Positions 37,134-49,511 of a DNA stretch of 64,000 nt are shown one piece after another. A model generated the notes under the pieces. That model made no database searches. It had not been told where the DNA came from and was given only the letters and a program-made list of their open reading frames with translations. Each line of letters starts with the position of its first letter. The stretch's first letter is position 1. A program made the translations under genes and the position numbers. The stretch spans positions 107,001 through 171,000 of the forward strand of contig WEDG01001504.1 of assembly GCA_017591395.1 (NCBI GenBank). Direction: 5' to 3'. Source of the stretch: Schistocephalus solidus. Taxonomy: Eukaryota > Platyhelminthes > Cestoda > Diphyllobothriidea > Diphyllobothriidae.

Positions 37134-38027
37134 TTATTCTGGGTTTTGCTTCTCATTCCTCACTGCCGTATTTTTTTTTCCTCTTCTGAAATCCGAAAGA
37201 CCCTTAAGCTTCTCACAGCCCAATGAAGCCAACTGGCATATGTCAGTGCTGATGTATTCTTCAAAATGCAAATTTGATCCATAATTCCACTGACGATAAA
37301 CCCCCTCAAACATTCGTTTACTGCCGAGTGTCTGTTCTTTTCTGTCAATGGCAACAGTGGAGAAACACCTGAAAAAGGTTTACGGTTCAACATTTGCCAA
37401 GCCCTCACCCTGTGCTGTCTCGACACACCTCATCAACATTTCCTTCATGGAATCTAAGGCTTCTGACATTTGACATTCAGAAAAAATCACTCTTATCCCC
37501 GAAAAATCCACTAATTTTGGTTCCAAAGCATCTATTGTAACCGCCTGTTTTTTTACTTTGCTAAACCTTGATGAACGAATCGCTTTTCATATAATTATGC
37601 CTTTCTTATTGGATTTCTTTTTCGCCATACGATGCGCATATTAGGCCATTCGTAATACCGCTATGAGAGATAAAGACAAGTGCTGCCATGTGTACGCATG
37701 TTCATTCCTTAACTAGGTATTTGTCCTTACAACTATCCCACGCCATCTCCTCCTTAACAAAACATTCACGTGTGGCTTTCCTAGCTTGGCTATCGCTTGG
37801 CTGGAAAAAAATATTTTACTTCCCACATTCAATTCAAACAATCCGACAGGTGGAAATCTACTGTACTTCCCAACAGCTGTGGTTTTCTTCAAGATTTCAT
37901 CCTCACCTCTTAGCCCTTCAAAATGATAATATGAGATCAACAAACGACGGTCTGTATATGAAATGTGACGAAGATATGGCAGAAAGTCATCCTCTTTAAA
38001 ATCAGACGCATCTACAGTTTTTAAAAA
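37134..38027 (-). pseudogene. Unidentified dead gene: one ~298-codon frame with in-frame stops
   Basis: On the minus strand one reading frame from 38027 to 37134 stays protein-like throughout and is interrupted only by stop codons (TAG at 37715, TAA at 37643, TGA at 37589, TAA at 37382), with no frame change. Visible segments include DDFLPYLRHISYTDRRLL, SKIFFSSQAIAKLGKPHVN, MAKKKSNKKG, LVDFSGIRVIFSECQMSEAL, MFEGVYRQWNYGSNLHFEEY and CEKLKGLSDFRRGKKNTAV. The composition is soluble, helix-prone and basic in patches, without introns or transmembrane segments. The frame may extend a little further each way (18 more codons after 37134). I do not recognise the family. Candidates are a processed pseudogene of a host gene, a retrotransposon structural protein, or an endogenised RNA-virus gene; the sequence does not decide. 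Confidence 0.6.
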
Positions 38028-38413
38028 TTAAGACTCATTCCTTAGTATAGTCATCGATTACGACTTATTGTTCGTTTGTGATTTTTCCAGTTTTGCTTAA
38101 AAATGATTTGCTGTCAGCAGTATTTGTATTTCAAAAAACGTACAAGATATTTAAAAAAATAATCTGGTGGTGGATCTTGAGAAAACGTTGGTTATTTTAC
38201 TTTCGTATCACTTGGTACAACATGAGTGTTAAAAGTATAATGCATAAATGAAAATCACGCAGAAACTCCCAAAAGGACTGTTAAAACAAAATAACATAAG
38301 CTTTTCACTCTTTGTACACATTGCTAGACCCAGTGAAAGGATTGCAATTGAGTGCATGTTGTAGGTTTAAACTGGACGTTTGTTTTCTAGACTGCATCAC
38401 CTGCGGTCTTTCA

Positions 38414-38516
38414 TTATGATAATATGATAATATTATCAATATTATATTATATTATATTATATTATATTATTATATTATCAATATTATTATATTATTATAA
38501 ATATTATCATATTATC
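38414..38516. repeat. ATT/TATTA minisatellite with inverted repeats
   Basis: About 100 bp of ATATT-type units flanked by GATAATATTATC-like palindromes. It is self-complementary and could extrude as a cruciform. Confidence 0.85.
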
Positions 38517-41500
38517 AAACAATCAACCCACGCACACTCATGCAGTTTACAAGAATTAGTGATGTCAAGGGTAAAATGACCGTCAAAACTTTCGAATTAA
38601 CGGATGTTTAGTGATGTTTATCAGAATAAAATGCCCTGTAAGATTTCAGAAATAGTGTCAAAACATGAATTGCAGTTAACTGGCAATGTGGTTTGATCAC
38701 GAATCAGTGGATAAACGACTCACTCTTACGTTATATTTTGTAAAAGATAATTGCCACTCAAAAGTTAATAGTGAACCTCTTTGTCATTTAAGTTAAAGAT
38801 TCTTAAGCGTACCGACGGCATTCGTGCAAAGATAAAAGCTAAATCTATTCAAACACGAGTCGCAAAGAACAATTACTCCTAAGCAACCAAGGCCTAATTT
38901 CAGAGAACGTCAAATAGAGAAATGACTAAGCTGTCGGTGTATCTAAACACGCTTAAGCATGAATCAAAGATTTTTGTATAAATATTTAAAGTGCAAAAGC
39001 TATAAAGGACGAAAAATGTCCCAAATCTAAGTGTGATCCCTTTGGCGTCGTAGCCCTCATCTTTTCTAAAAATATTTCCATGTTATGTAAGCATTCTATA
39101 CTTAGTTATGTTTTACATTATTTTTCAAAAATAACATCAGAATAACAAAAATAAACTTAAGATTACTTCTAGTCGGGGAAGGTTTGTTATTCCAAGGAGA
39201 TGAGGTGTGTCCGCAGTGTGTTGCACAGGACTGTTAAAAGTTATTTTGGAGACAGAAAAAACAATAAAAAAGCATTGGTAGGAGTTGGCCTCAAGTTTAT
39301 AATATTGACAGCACTGGATAGACACTGGAGTTTTGAGTTACAAACTTTCTGTGGGCTCATGACTCGCTTATGCACGAAGAGTGGTTCCTAAGTTGGTCCT
39401 ACGTAATGATTCAAGCACACTTCTTAACCCTTATCACAACATTTTAGTGTTGAATCGAGCAGTCAGCATCACCATCCGCAAAAATAAGTTGTTTACTCTC
39501 TACTGAAAAAATTGACGATGTATTGCTACAGTTGTATTAAAGTTAACCCATATGGTGGAGACGTAACCCCCAGCAAATGCGACATACAGACACAGTTAAT
39601 TCTTTTTCCGAAACTATATAGCGAAATCATACAGAAGGGAACCTACCATATGCAAATTGTCCAAATTTAAGAAAGATTGATACCTCCTAGAAAATGAACA
39701 AATACCTCGACATTTTAATGAACAACCTTTGTCAAATTTAAAACTTAAAGAAAATATGAAAATTAATTTGTTTCTTGAAAAATACAAACATTTTTGAAAA
39801 AAAATAACAAATTGTAAAAAACTAGAAATATCGATGAAAATGTGACGAATATATGGAAGTAGAATTGTGAGATGAGACCAAAAGCATAACATTTTCCGTT
39901 GTTTCTGAAACTTACTCTTTCGTTAGATTTCTTTATGAGTATTTCTGGTAATGAGTTAGAATAACTTTAAGATTGCTCTTAAAATACCGGTGAATATATC
40001 ACGATTTTCATTTTTTTTTCAGTCGATTGACAATGAATAAGATCACATATTACAGGTTCAACAAAACCTTTAAAATAGGATAATTCTTTAAATCCTCTAG
40101 CAAACTAGTGAGCTTTTTGGGTATTCCTTCTAATGGAGATGACAATTGGCGTCAGATATGTAGATTTATCAAAACATGAAAAAGCTTTTTCGAGAATAAT
40201 GAATGTCCCTAAACAAGGCGACATCTAATATGACTAAGACCAAGTCAAAAAGTTGAATAATAAGTTTACTGTTCAAACCGTGCGCTATTTCCATAAGTCG
40301 GAGCCGAAAATGTGCGGAGTTTACCTATTAAAAATGGTTAAATTGAAGTGAAAATAGACGGCTTTTATGAGTTTGGTGTCTTCCCTGAAAATGAAAGCAC
40401 TCACCTTTTGCATTATATTGAACAGTGTTTGTTTTATGTGATTACTTTATTACCCCATTTTAAAATGTAATGAGATAACAGTGCATCCGAATATGAACTA
40501 AGATTTTACGAAAACTACTAATCTTTTGTCGATTGCGTTCATTAATTCATTTATTTGAAACCCTTTCTACTTATATTAATGTTATTTTATACAACAAATG
40601 CACGAACATTATGGACTATTCTATGCGATATTAAAACGCCTGAGAAATTTCTTGGACATCAGATAACCTCTAAGTTTGCCAAAATCCTGTATGTTGGTCT
40701 TCAGTACAGAAATTTAGACACGCAGGATTCTATAGATAAAAGGCTTTTGGAGCCTAAAGTCATCTCAGCTAACCAAAATAACAAAAAAATATACACTAAA
40801 CTACTAATTTGAATTTCGATCTTACTTTATGCGAATCGGGTTATCTACTGTATGTTTAAAAGTTTTTCACCATCTGTTGTACTTTTTTCAGAAAGAAATG
40901 CAAATTTACCTTCCAAATCACATTGTTTAACTATATATAATTTGTATATCGTTATTGCACCATAATCAACATATATTAAAGATTAAATGCAGCTTTTTAA
41001 AGCTATCTTTTGAATACTATGTGGTTAACAAAAGAAAAATCATTTAGAAAGAAATCGTAGTGGCGTTGTACTTCGCAAAATTCCTCTGTAAAATTTTGCT
41101 GTTTTTGGCCTACTGGATCTTACAAATGTCGAAGCATAACGTAAATAATCCGACTTGTTTATCTATGACGCTTTGAGTATAAGTTTTCTTGGATCATCTC
41201 CAAATACATGCTGCAAGCTGCGCTGATGCCTTGTTAGCTACACAGCAAACTGCTTCTAATGGTGTCTGTTGGTTTGTCTTTTCTAGGGATATAAGCATTT
41301 TACATTGGAGTTCAACTTTAAAAATTTTCATAATTTTCATATCCCCGTTAATTTGGTTTTCAGAAAATAAATTATCATTTTGGATTCTTAGTGATTCGGA
41401 AAGTTTTGTGACAGCGTTACATATCTGATTGTGCACACTGCGGAAGAACTTGACGTTGTTGAATTACGACAGCAACAGTGATGTTTACCTTTTACGTAAA

Positions 41501-42039
41501 CATTTTGATTACTTCATAAATTTACCGGCATATAAAACTATCATGCATTCAGCTGTCACTGTCGGTGTAATTCGCTCTACCTGGCATCATTTGTTTATGC
41601 TCACTCTGATCAACAAGATGACCTGTGGAAATTAAGCCATTTTCCAGTCGTTGTCACACATTCAAGAATAGCCTAGCAACATGATGGATAAGATGCAATA
41701 AAACCAGCCATTAATATTACGGTTGTTGACGTTTTAAAGACAAATAGGGGATAGAAGTGCATATGTCAAAAATAATATATACGTCAGGAACAAGTGAGTC
41801 TCATTACTGTCATAGAAGTGGTAAACGCAAATATAACATTGTAGTCACTTTTTGAAGGTCTTGTCAGTAATAATAGATAATTGCCTTTTCCAACTTTATA
41901 TGGCCATTTATTCTTTGCTCAAACTGTAATTGAAAACATAAGAATAAACAGACCATTGCATGCATACAGGACCGTAAATGTACATTCTGTGCGGTTGCTG
42001 ATGGGGCGCGAAAGTTAAAGTGAAGGCAGAGCAGAACCA
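38517..42039. other. AT-rich non-coding stretch
   Basis: Open frames at 39.6, 40.6 and 41.2-41.6 kb are short, AT-driven and without domains. No repeats recognised. Confidence 0.5.
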
Positions 42040-43031
42040 GTGAGTTCCCTCAGTGATCAATGAACATTCGCTAACGAATACAAGTCAATATTCCCGATCT
42101 TAACTGGCAAAACAACGAGACCTTATCTCAATGGTGGGAGCGTTGGACTTTTGATCAACGAGTCAAGGATTCGATCCTCGGGTGGTGCACCACAGGGTGC
42201 TGAGTCTTACTGGCTGATGACGGCTCATAATCCTGAAACAGCCTCGAGTGAGTTCCCTCAGTGATCGGTGAGCATTCACTAACGAATACAAGTCAATATT
42301 CCCAATCTTAACTGGCAAAATTACGAGACCTTATCTCAATGGTGGGAGCGTTGGACTTTTGACCAACGAGTCAAGGGTTCGATCCTCGGGTGGTGCACCA
42401 CATGGAGCTGAGTTTTACTGGCTGATGACGGCTCATAATCCTGAAACGGCCTCGAGTGAGTTCCCTCAGTGATCGGTGAGCGTTCCCTAACGAACACAAG
42501 TCAATATTCCCGATCTTAACTGGCAAAATAACGAGACCTTATCTCAATGGTGGGAGCGTTGGACTTTTGATCAACGAGTCATGGGTTCGATCTTCGGATG
42601 GTGCACCACATGGAGCTGAGTTTTACTGGCTGATGACAGCTCATAATCCTAAAACGGCCTCGAGTGAGTTCCCTCAGTGATCGGTGAGCGTTCACTAACG
42701 AATACAAGTCAATATTCCCGATCTTAACTGGCAAAACAACGAGACCTTATCTCAATGGTGGGAGCGTTGGACTTTTGATCAACGAGTCATGGGTTCGATT
42801 TTCGGATGGTGCACCACATGGAGCTGGGTATGACTGGCTGATGACTGCTAAAAATCTTTAAATGACCATTCAATTTTTACTTGATTTTGCCAGAAACAAT
42901 CATCTAGCTATTCTACTACTGGCTGCCGCGCTGCTGATAACGGGGTTCAAGAGAGAGCCTCAAGAGAGTGCGGAACGAGTGAGGTCCATTAGCGATCAGT
43001 GAGCATTCATCAACGAATGCAAGTCAATATG
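42040..43031 (+). repeat. Array B: four exact 208 bp tRNA-derived tandem units plus tail
   Basis: GTGAGTTCCCTCAGTGATC starts at 42040, 42248, 42456 and 42664, exactly 208 bp apart. A diverged fifth copy of this block is at 42979, after a longer unit. Each unit carries a tRNA-like head on the plus strand: ATCTCAATGGTGGGAGCG (A-box), an arm with loop CTTTTGA (anticodon position TTT, Lys-like) and the B-box GG(A/G)TTCGATCC (42167-42177 in unit 1). Next come ACTGGCTGATGACGGCT and CCTGAAAC, that is CUGAUGA and GAAA hammerhead strands 14 nt apart. Units are about 95% identical, much younger than array A. The last unit ends in GGGTATGACTGGCTGATGAC, which is closer to array A, showing that both arrays share one core. 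Confidence 0.9.
42117..42193 (+). tRNA. tRNA-Lys-like head of array B unit 1 (not a functional gene)
   Basis: D-arm CTC/GAG, anticodon-type loop CTTTTGA, and a T-arm AGGA-TTCGA-TCCT that pairs well. The acceptor strands do not pair and the anticodon stem has mismatches, so this is a SINE-type pol III promoter head, not a working tRNA. Equivalent heads recur every 208 bp (about 42325, 42533, 42741), with the B-box decaying in units 3 and 4. Confidence 0.6.
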
Positions 43032-44304
43032 ACTCTTCCACTTCCAAACGCGTAAACATTCTATTTTAGAGTTTTCTTAGTGGTACATGCTTTTCGTCTA
43101 TTAATTCAGATAAGTTGGAATAAATATGCTGTTGCTGCTCTTTAATTTCCTCAGACATTAACCTTGAACATTGAGTAAGTTTATTTGAAAGTTTATATGC
43201 GTACACTGACAGTTGTTATGAAGATGTGCGGTAGCTTCTCTCAGTCAGAGATAGATAACCGGTTAATATGGTGTCACTTGCAATTTCTCTAAAATATTCG
43301 GCTTTCCTTTCCATTTTTTAAACTTTATGTCTGACCCTTATTTCCGGTAGCCCACTGATCTTCTAGGTTTCGTTGTGGAATTTAAAACATTGCAAACTGC
43401 CACATAACCACTACCTTGAAACTCTTAATTATCTCCTAACTGCATTACTAAGATGCCAAATACATGAATAAAAATACTTGTTTTTGCTAAGAAAAGAATG
43501 ACACGCTTAGCAATCCATAAATATACAAGAAAAAAAGATTTTAAATTCGTTCATTCAATGGAATAACTGTTCAAAACTTCCTTTCACTTGGACGATTTGT
43601 CCAAATTGTTCATGTGCTTTTCTATCAAAGAAACAACGTTTGAAAAGTTTTACTTGAGAAAAACTGTCAGATGCTGTTCAGAAAAACGATTACTTACTTC
43701 ATGGAAAGTTACGCATTGCGATTTGCACATGAAGACAGCGTAGGAGAGCATGGGAACCACGTCAATCATGTCTAATGAGAGGGTCAAAGTTGACGGTTTC
43801 TGCGCAGGTAACCTGCTCATCACCAACTACCTAAAATTCTTTAAATTAGGTCACTCGCATATAACTCTTGGTCAAAATTATCGATTTATAGTTTCTCAGA
43901 TTTCTCAGTTAACTTAATGCGCACACTGCATACAACAAATGAAGTGGGCGTATAAGTCGAACAGTTCGCTACATGGAACATTTTTGTGCCCCAGTCTTTT
44001 GTGAAGCTGACGTGAAGCTGCCAGACACATCTACTTTGCGCTCAATGAGCTCACTTCAATGCGGCTCGACTTTCCTTAGTACTCTCAGGTTCTCGCGCAG
44101 CTTTCGCTGCCCATATTCATAACCGTCAGACTTGTGATAGAATTTATTACTGATTAATGTGCGACTGCCTACGGAGCTCTCAAGCGAGCTCCAAGACACA
44201 AGAGACAACCATGTCCCATACACTAAGAGGTGAACTCATTTTCATATTAATGTATTTATACATCAAACATAAATCTAAGATTGTTGCCTAAACCCAGTAT
44301 TTAA
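43032..44304. other. Non-coding stretch
   Basis: No gene or repeat recognised, apart from a short GTGAAGCTGACGTGAAGCTG doubling at about 44000. Confidence 0.5.
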
Positions 44305-44395
44305 AGCTCGGTGGCCTTGGTAGGATTCGTAACTACGACATCAAGTGTAAGGCACTAGTTCAGCGAAATCTCTAGGCAAATGGGCTGCAAGGCGC
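44305..44395 (-). repeat. tRNA-like SINE head, copy 1 of a diverged pair
   Basis: Aligns with 44591-44670: CTCGGTGG, then GGATTCGTAACTAC (degraded B-box on the minus strand), then AAGTGTAAGGCA and CTCTAGGC. The spacing between the two copies is about 280 bp. Confidence 0.45.
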
Positions 44396-44590
44396 TACCG
44401 GGAGCAGTATCAAGTTACCCGCCTAGCCTCCTGCAACTATCGAATCAAAAAGTTTCGAAACAGTGAGCTGACTTCTTAAGCGAGATTCCCTAAGTGATCA
44501 ATCTAGAATGCACCTGATGATATCTAGGTGCAAATGATTAAAAGGGCTCCTTAGCAAGTTCAAATAGTGTCTTTGAGGAACTTGTGAAAA

Positions 44591-44670
44591 ACTCGGTGGG
44601 AATCGAACCGAATACAGCAAGAGTAAGGCATAAGATCAGCCAACACTCTAGCCTTTTGATAAGCGATGCC
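44591..44670 (-). repeat. tRNA-like SINE head, copy 2, with perfect B-box
   Basis: On the minus strand GGTTCGATTCC (44609-44599) is a perfect pol III B-box, preceded by an A-box-like GGCTAGAGTGTTGGCTGA. Arms pair poorly, so it is a relic head and not a tRNA gene. The intervening sequence has GCGAGATTCCCTAAGTGATC, a diverged version of the block that opens each unit of array B, which ties this locus to the same repeat superfamily. Confidence 0.55.
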
Positions 44671-47454
44671 ACTGACATTTACCCAAATGGATCAAAATCA
44701 TTATTTTAAGCGTCAGCACGCCAACATGCCTTATTTTATAAGTTTTAGAAAGGAAAGGAAGCCAATCATCACCTCTAGGAAGGCACATACGCAAATTGTT
44801 CGCCTGTCACATCGTATCATCCACGTCTCCTAACAATATTTCTCTTTGCCCAATGCACAGAACCTTGAAATTATACGCTGGTAAGTGTACTTTTTAGTGC
44901 GATTTCATTTAATTGCTGCGCTAATTATAATGGGGCAGTCATATTCTGAACATAAGAATTCAATTGCGGTTACCAAACCGCGAAATGCGAAAGGTTAAAC
45001 ATTTCTCGGATCGTTAATATCCCCTGTCGTTCATATGCAAGCTACCAATTAGCATATACAAATAAAGAGGTTAAATATATTGTTCGAAATTTCAATTTTG
45101 AAATTATGCTGACAGAAACATTTGCTAAACCAACATGGAATTTGGTGATACGAAAAGTGAAGTGTACCCTAAATAATAATATTGAGGCCAAATAATTTTC
45201 ATTTGACGGACTGAAACGAGTAGATTACCCTAGCATAGATAAGCTTCTTGCATCAAATAGAAGTACTATTACCAACAAGTGTTAAGTTTTTACTTGAACT
45301 CATATAACTTTGAAAATGTATTTGATACAACAACACACCAAACACCGTCTTCCTGGAATAACATTTAATTTTCACAACCATTGCAAGTATGCTTGTTATG
45401 AATTATCTCTTATCTGCTCCAAGACAGTTCAAAAAACGGGAATGTCCGTGGGGAATGGTGCTAAACTGAGGAATATAAGGTCGACTTTGTCATAAGCGAT
45501 GGTTGGTACGTCTTAATTGCAAGCTTATACAAGAGGACTCTCACATCCTCATTTTCAGAAAAACTGATATTTTATTGAGTGCATTATCTTAATAATTTAA
45601 CCGTTTTAAAAGTACATGCATAACTCATTTGATGCATCGATGTAATACTTCTGGCTGCCCTTTGGCCGTAGATGGACATGTGAATGGACTCAAAACAAAA
45701 TATTTTTCTGTGTGCATTGAGTCATTATTCGTATTTTGATAAAATTTATATTACTCGTTAGTCGCGACACTCGTGAGTAACACACTCAAAGACTCTTTGC
45801 TATTTTAAGGCAACCCAACATTTTTTAACTACAAGTCATTGAAATCATCTGCCTAAAACGATAAAGATTATTTTTCATCCAATTATCTTGTATTTTTTAG
45901 GAGATTACAAAGATTAAGGTCAGTAAACTTAAAAGTGTCCTGACCTGACTATAATTTTTGTTCTTTATACCAGACTACTTATTTGCATAAAGAGAAGACA
46001 AGTTGATACCAAGTTGTATTTCAATGCACACTTTTAACGAAGTAGCATAATTCGTGGGTTCTTGTTATCTGCAAATAAGCAAAGAGGAGTTTGCTGCTTT
46101 TCCTAGAGAAAGTGTTATTTACATAGAATAGTTTGCTCTACTTGTTACATCATTATCTGCATGATAAAATTTGCAGTAAAAGATACAGGAATATTTACCT
46201 GATTAGGCATCGGGCATCTGGTTGAGGAATTGGTAAATTATTTCATGTTCCAAGCTGCCAAGCTGTCAACAAAACCATCGGGTTTAAATATGCAAGATAT
46301 GCCCATTCTTCTGAAATTAAACCTTTTCCTATAGTTCATGTTCGCATATGATGGAGTAGACTTCTTTCCAAATAATTTATTTGTTAAAATAAGATACTTA
46401 AACAGTTCAGTTAATTAATATTTATGCCATATTTTGTATTCTATCGTGCCTATAGATAAAGTCGTTACCTTAAATTAAAGTATTCTATAATAGTCAAAAT
46501 ACATTGCCTAAAAACCTCAGTGTTTAAAGCAAAGAACACACGATGACAATTATTTCCGAATATTCGTTGATAATAATATCGCAAGAAGTAAACAGTACAT
46601 CAAATAAAACTTGCCGAATGTACATTTCCATTATTAACCGTATAAATTTCCTTGATAAAAGTAAGTGAATCGTAAGATCATTATGAATAAAAACATTTAG
46701 TAAATATTTTGAGGCAGCAAATTTAAAAATATGAAATGTTGTATCTTTATTAAAAGGATAGAATTAACAACTGCATGGCCAACTTTGGATAAAAAATACG
46801 AACCTCCAGTCCAGTAATCTATTATAATGTTAAGAACAAGGAAACATATTTAGCTTCAAATTGCTTTTTTAATGCTTCTTGCAGTCCACAAAAATCAGGT
46901 TTATGCAAACCCCTCATCCAATCTACACGTCTTATTTAAACAGCTTAATCTCTCTAAATTTTCTTTCCTGAATAAAGAAACTTAGCTTGGGATCAAGACT
47001 TTCACACTAGAAGGCTCCCTTTTCTCATCCGTAACAATAGTAAAAATTAAGTAACGATATAAATAGGATTGTTTTAAACCGGATTCTATTTCAAGTTTTC
47101 CTTGATGGTTTTCAGGCACATCGTATAATGAAAGTGGTTTTATAAATGCAACTCACCGTTATTTTTCCCTGTTATTAAGAAAATATTCATGTGACTAGGT
47201 AGTTGTTTTCCACTTGTGTAAAATATACTCGAAATATGAGCATGCAAGTAAACTACAATTGTTATTTTATTGGTTTACATGTAAAACAGACATATATGTA
47301 ACTTAATAATGTTACTGTGAAATTAAGTGTAGACGTACCTTTAAATTTGCCTGCAATTGCATTAATTTAAAAACAGGACTTTACTTGCAAGCATGTCCGG
47401 ACAGGATGGGACGATGGATGACACTGGATTAAAATGAAAATAGACTTTCACTGC
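44671..47454. other. AT-rich non-coding stretch
   Basis: No gene recognised. It contains the first copy of a 22-bp word, GATGGTTTTCAGGCACATCGTA (trimmed here by position: 47104-47125), repeated exactly at 49075-49096. Confidence 0.45.
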
Positions 47455-48000
47455 ATGTTCCTAACTCTATGCTCTACTCCTCCACTAGAACCCGGTGTCA
47501 AGACTAAGTCAAGAGAACTAAAAACAAAAACTTAAAGGAGGTTAGGCCTTTGAAGCCCGACTCTCAGTTCGCAGTCAGGCACTTTGCATGCACAACTGCG
47601 TGGTCTAGTGGTCCCATCGGTTTGAAAACCTTCCAAGCGACAGCTTTTCGCGCATAGTTATAGTTTCGATCGCGTCGGATTGATGGTATTTAGGAAACTG
47701 CGCTGAATCATCGACTTCATTCTCTCCTTCACCGTCATAATTCCGTCAACTACAGAGGCGGTCAGTCATGTGATACGGGGAGTTTCGCGCGTTAGCTGAA
47801 CAGGCGGGTGAACCCATCCGCATGCGCCACAGGCCATCTAAACACATACAAGGATTCCCAAAACCAGGGGATAACAAGTATTAATCGCCGTCTGACTCCC
47901 AGGCTACTGGGTCAGCCAATCAATGGAATATAAACATTGGCATGATGGTGTGGTTTGGTGTAAAATCGTCAGGTGGAATCTGGCGTTTATTCCCGCGCGT
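47455..48000 (+). repeat. Diverged copy of the 690 bp LINE-associated block
   Basis: Matches 26.65-28.0 kb in order: ACCCGGTGTCAAGAC, CCCGACTCTCAG, ACCTTCCAAGC, CGATCGCGTCGGATTG, TCACTCTC-like, AACCAGGGGATA and CGTCTGACTCCCAG. The middle of the first half (the GGCGCGGCCGG part) is deleted. Here the block is not next to a zinc-finger ORF. Confidence 0.7.
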
Positions 48001-49511
48001 AATTATTTCAAAATTAAATCAATTAATTTTTAGTTAAACCAAACAATGAATTCAGCAAATTTGATAGTTTTCCTAGGAGCACGTCAAAATATTGTGTGGT
48101 CATATTGTTTGATGTCTTGGTAGGCAAATATTGATTTTTTTCTATTAAACTACTATATTTTTATTTTTGGGCAAGCTCATTATGGAAATTATAAGTACCT
48201 CAAGCTCCACCTGAAGCGAAAAAGAAAAGCAATCTGATGATTATGGAGTCTTTGCACTAAAAATAATGAATTTGGCAGGTCAAAATAACAAAAGCTTCAC
48301 ATTGTCTACCACAGAGATCTGCAGTAAAATAATTAATGAATTTAACAAAATATTTAGGCAATAAACATACCGCGATAGATATCTACAGCACAAAAAATAA
48401 GAAAAACTCTGTAATGGCAATAAAAAATATCATTTAACGCTAAAACGCATATTTTTAGTAACGTTTGTCAAAAGGAATCGGTTTATATTTGATTTTTCCA
48501 TGAGACTGACATAGTTCACCGCCCATTTGTGAGAGACATATCTTATTTGGTTAAGTTTCTGGTGAGTTTTAGGAAAGCTTACCTAAACGAAATTGTTATT
48601 TTGCATTCGATAATTGAAAAATACCACAGTTTCTGAAGCTTATTATGCACATAACAGCAAATTTTAAAATGTTTGGACAATTGTTGTCTTGTGTAATCCA
48701 AATGAACTTTATCCTAGTTATTAGCAAAGCATACTAGAAATATATGTTCCAAAAATGTTTCAAGGCAAGTATGGACTATTATTTTACCTCATCTTTACCG
48801 TTTTCAGTATTCGTTCCGTTGGCACAAGCTGCTGTTTTAAGATTGAATTGAAAGTTTAATGTTTTAAGGTTGGAAATGGCAGTGAATGCATGTTATCTTA
48901 CAAGACAAATTAAGGAAAATTACAATATTGAAAGTTTTTTACGAAGAACTTGTTATGTTGTCATAAGAATAAAATATTATGCTTCATACAAAAATAGTCT
49001 GAAAGTCAAGGTTAAGTTATTTCATGTGGCAGAATTATTTGTAACAAAACCTCTTACTCAACTGCACTCCTTAAGATGGTTTTCAGGCACATCGTAAAAT
49101 ATTTTAAACCTTAACCTATACATTAATGAAAATTAAACTCCAAAACCCGGACGCTTTTAATAAAATCATAAGACAAAAAGTATACATTCTTTTTATACAT
49201 ATGCAGGTGAGCAAGTGTGAAGAATACTATCGAAACAGAGCGACTTATCAGTATCATCTTTGCATGTTTGGTTTTTTGATGAGAAAACACTTAAGGACGG
49301 CTCAATCCCTACGTACAGTGTTCCCAAACTTTTTATTTATGCTTTCTGCTCATAAAGGTGCTATCTGAAATAATGTGATCTATAAAAACCAAAGGATTCT
49401 TCTTGGACCGACTTGAGTGGATGTTGAAGCTATCAGGATAGTTGACAGGAACACCTGATAAATGAGGCCTTTTCCAACGAGATTTACTGTGCGTCCAACA
49501 AACGGCTGCAG
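48001..49511. other. AT-rich non-coding stretch
   Basis: Two open frames (48870-49097, 49126-49368) have no domain. The second copy of the 22-bp word lies at 49075-49096. Confidence 0.45.

Noticed and set aside
38335..38365. AAAGGATTGCAATTGAGTGCATG, resembling a word at about 53774 (shown by position, shortened)
   Set aside because: Only about 23 bp align with mismatches and no flanking similarity; may be an old repeat but not supportable.
41194..41635. Overlapping open frames of 68-80 codons on both strands
   Set aside because: Mutually overlapping and without recognisable domains; no evidence favours one.
42117..42805. Possibility that the array B heads are four functional tRNA-Lys genes
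   Set aside because: Acceptor strands do not pair, anticodon stems are mismatched and each head is followed by a SINE-type body instead of a terminator.
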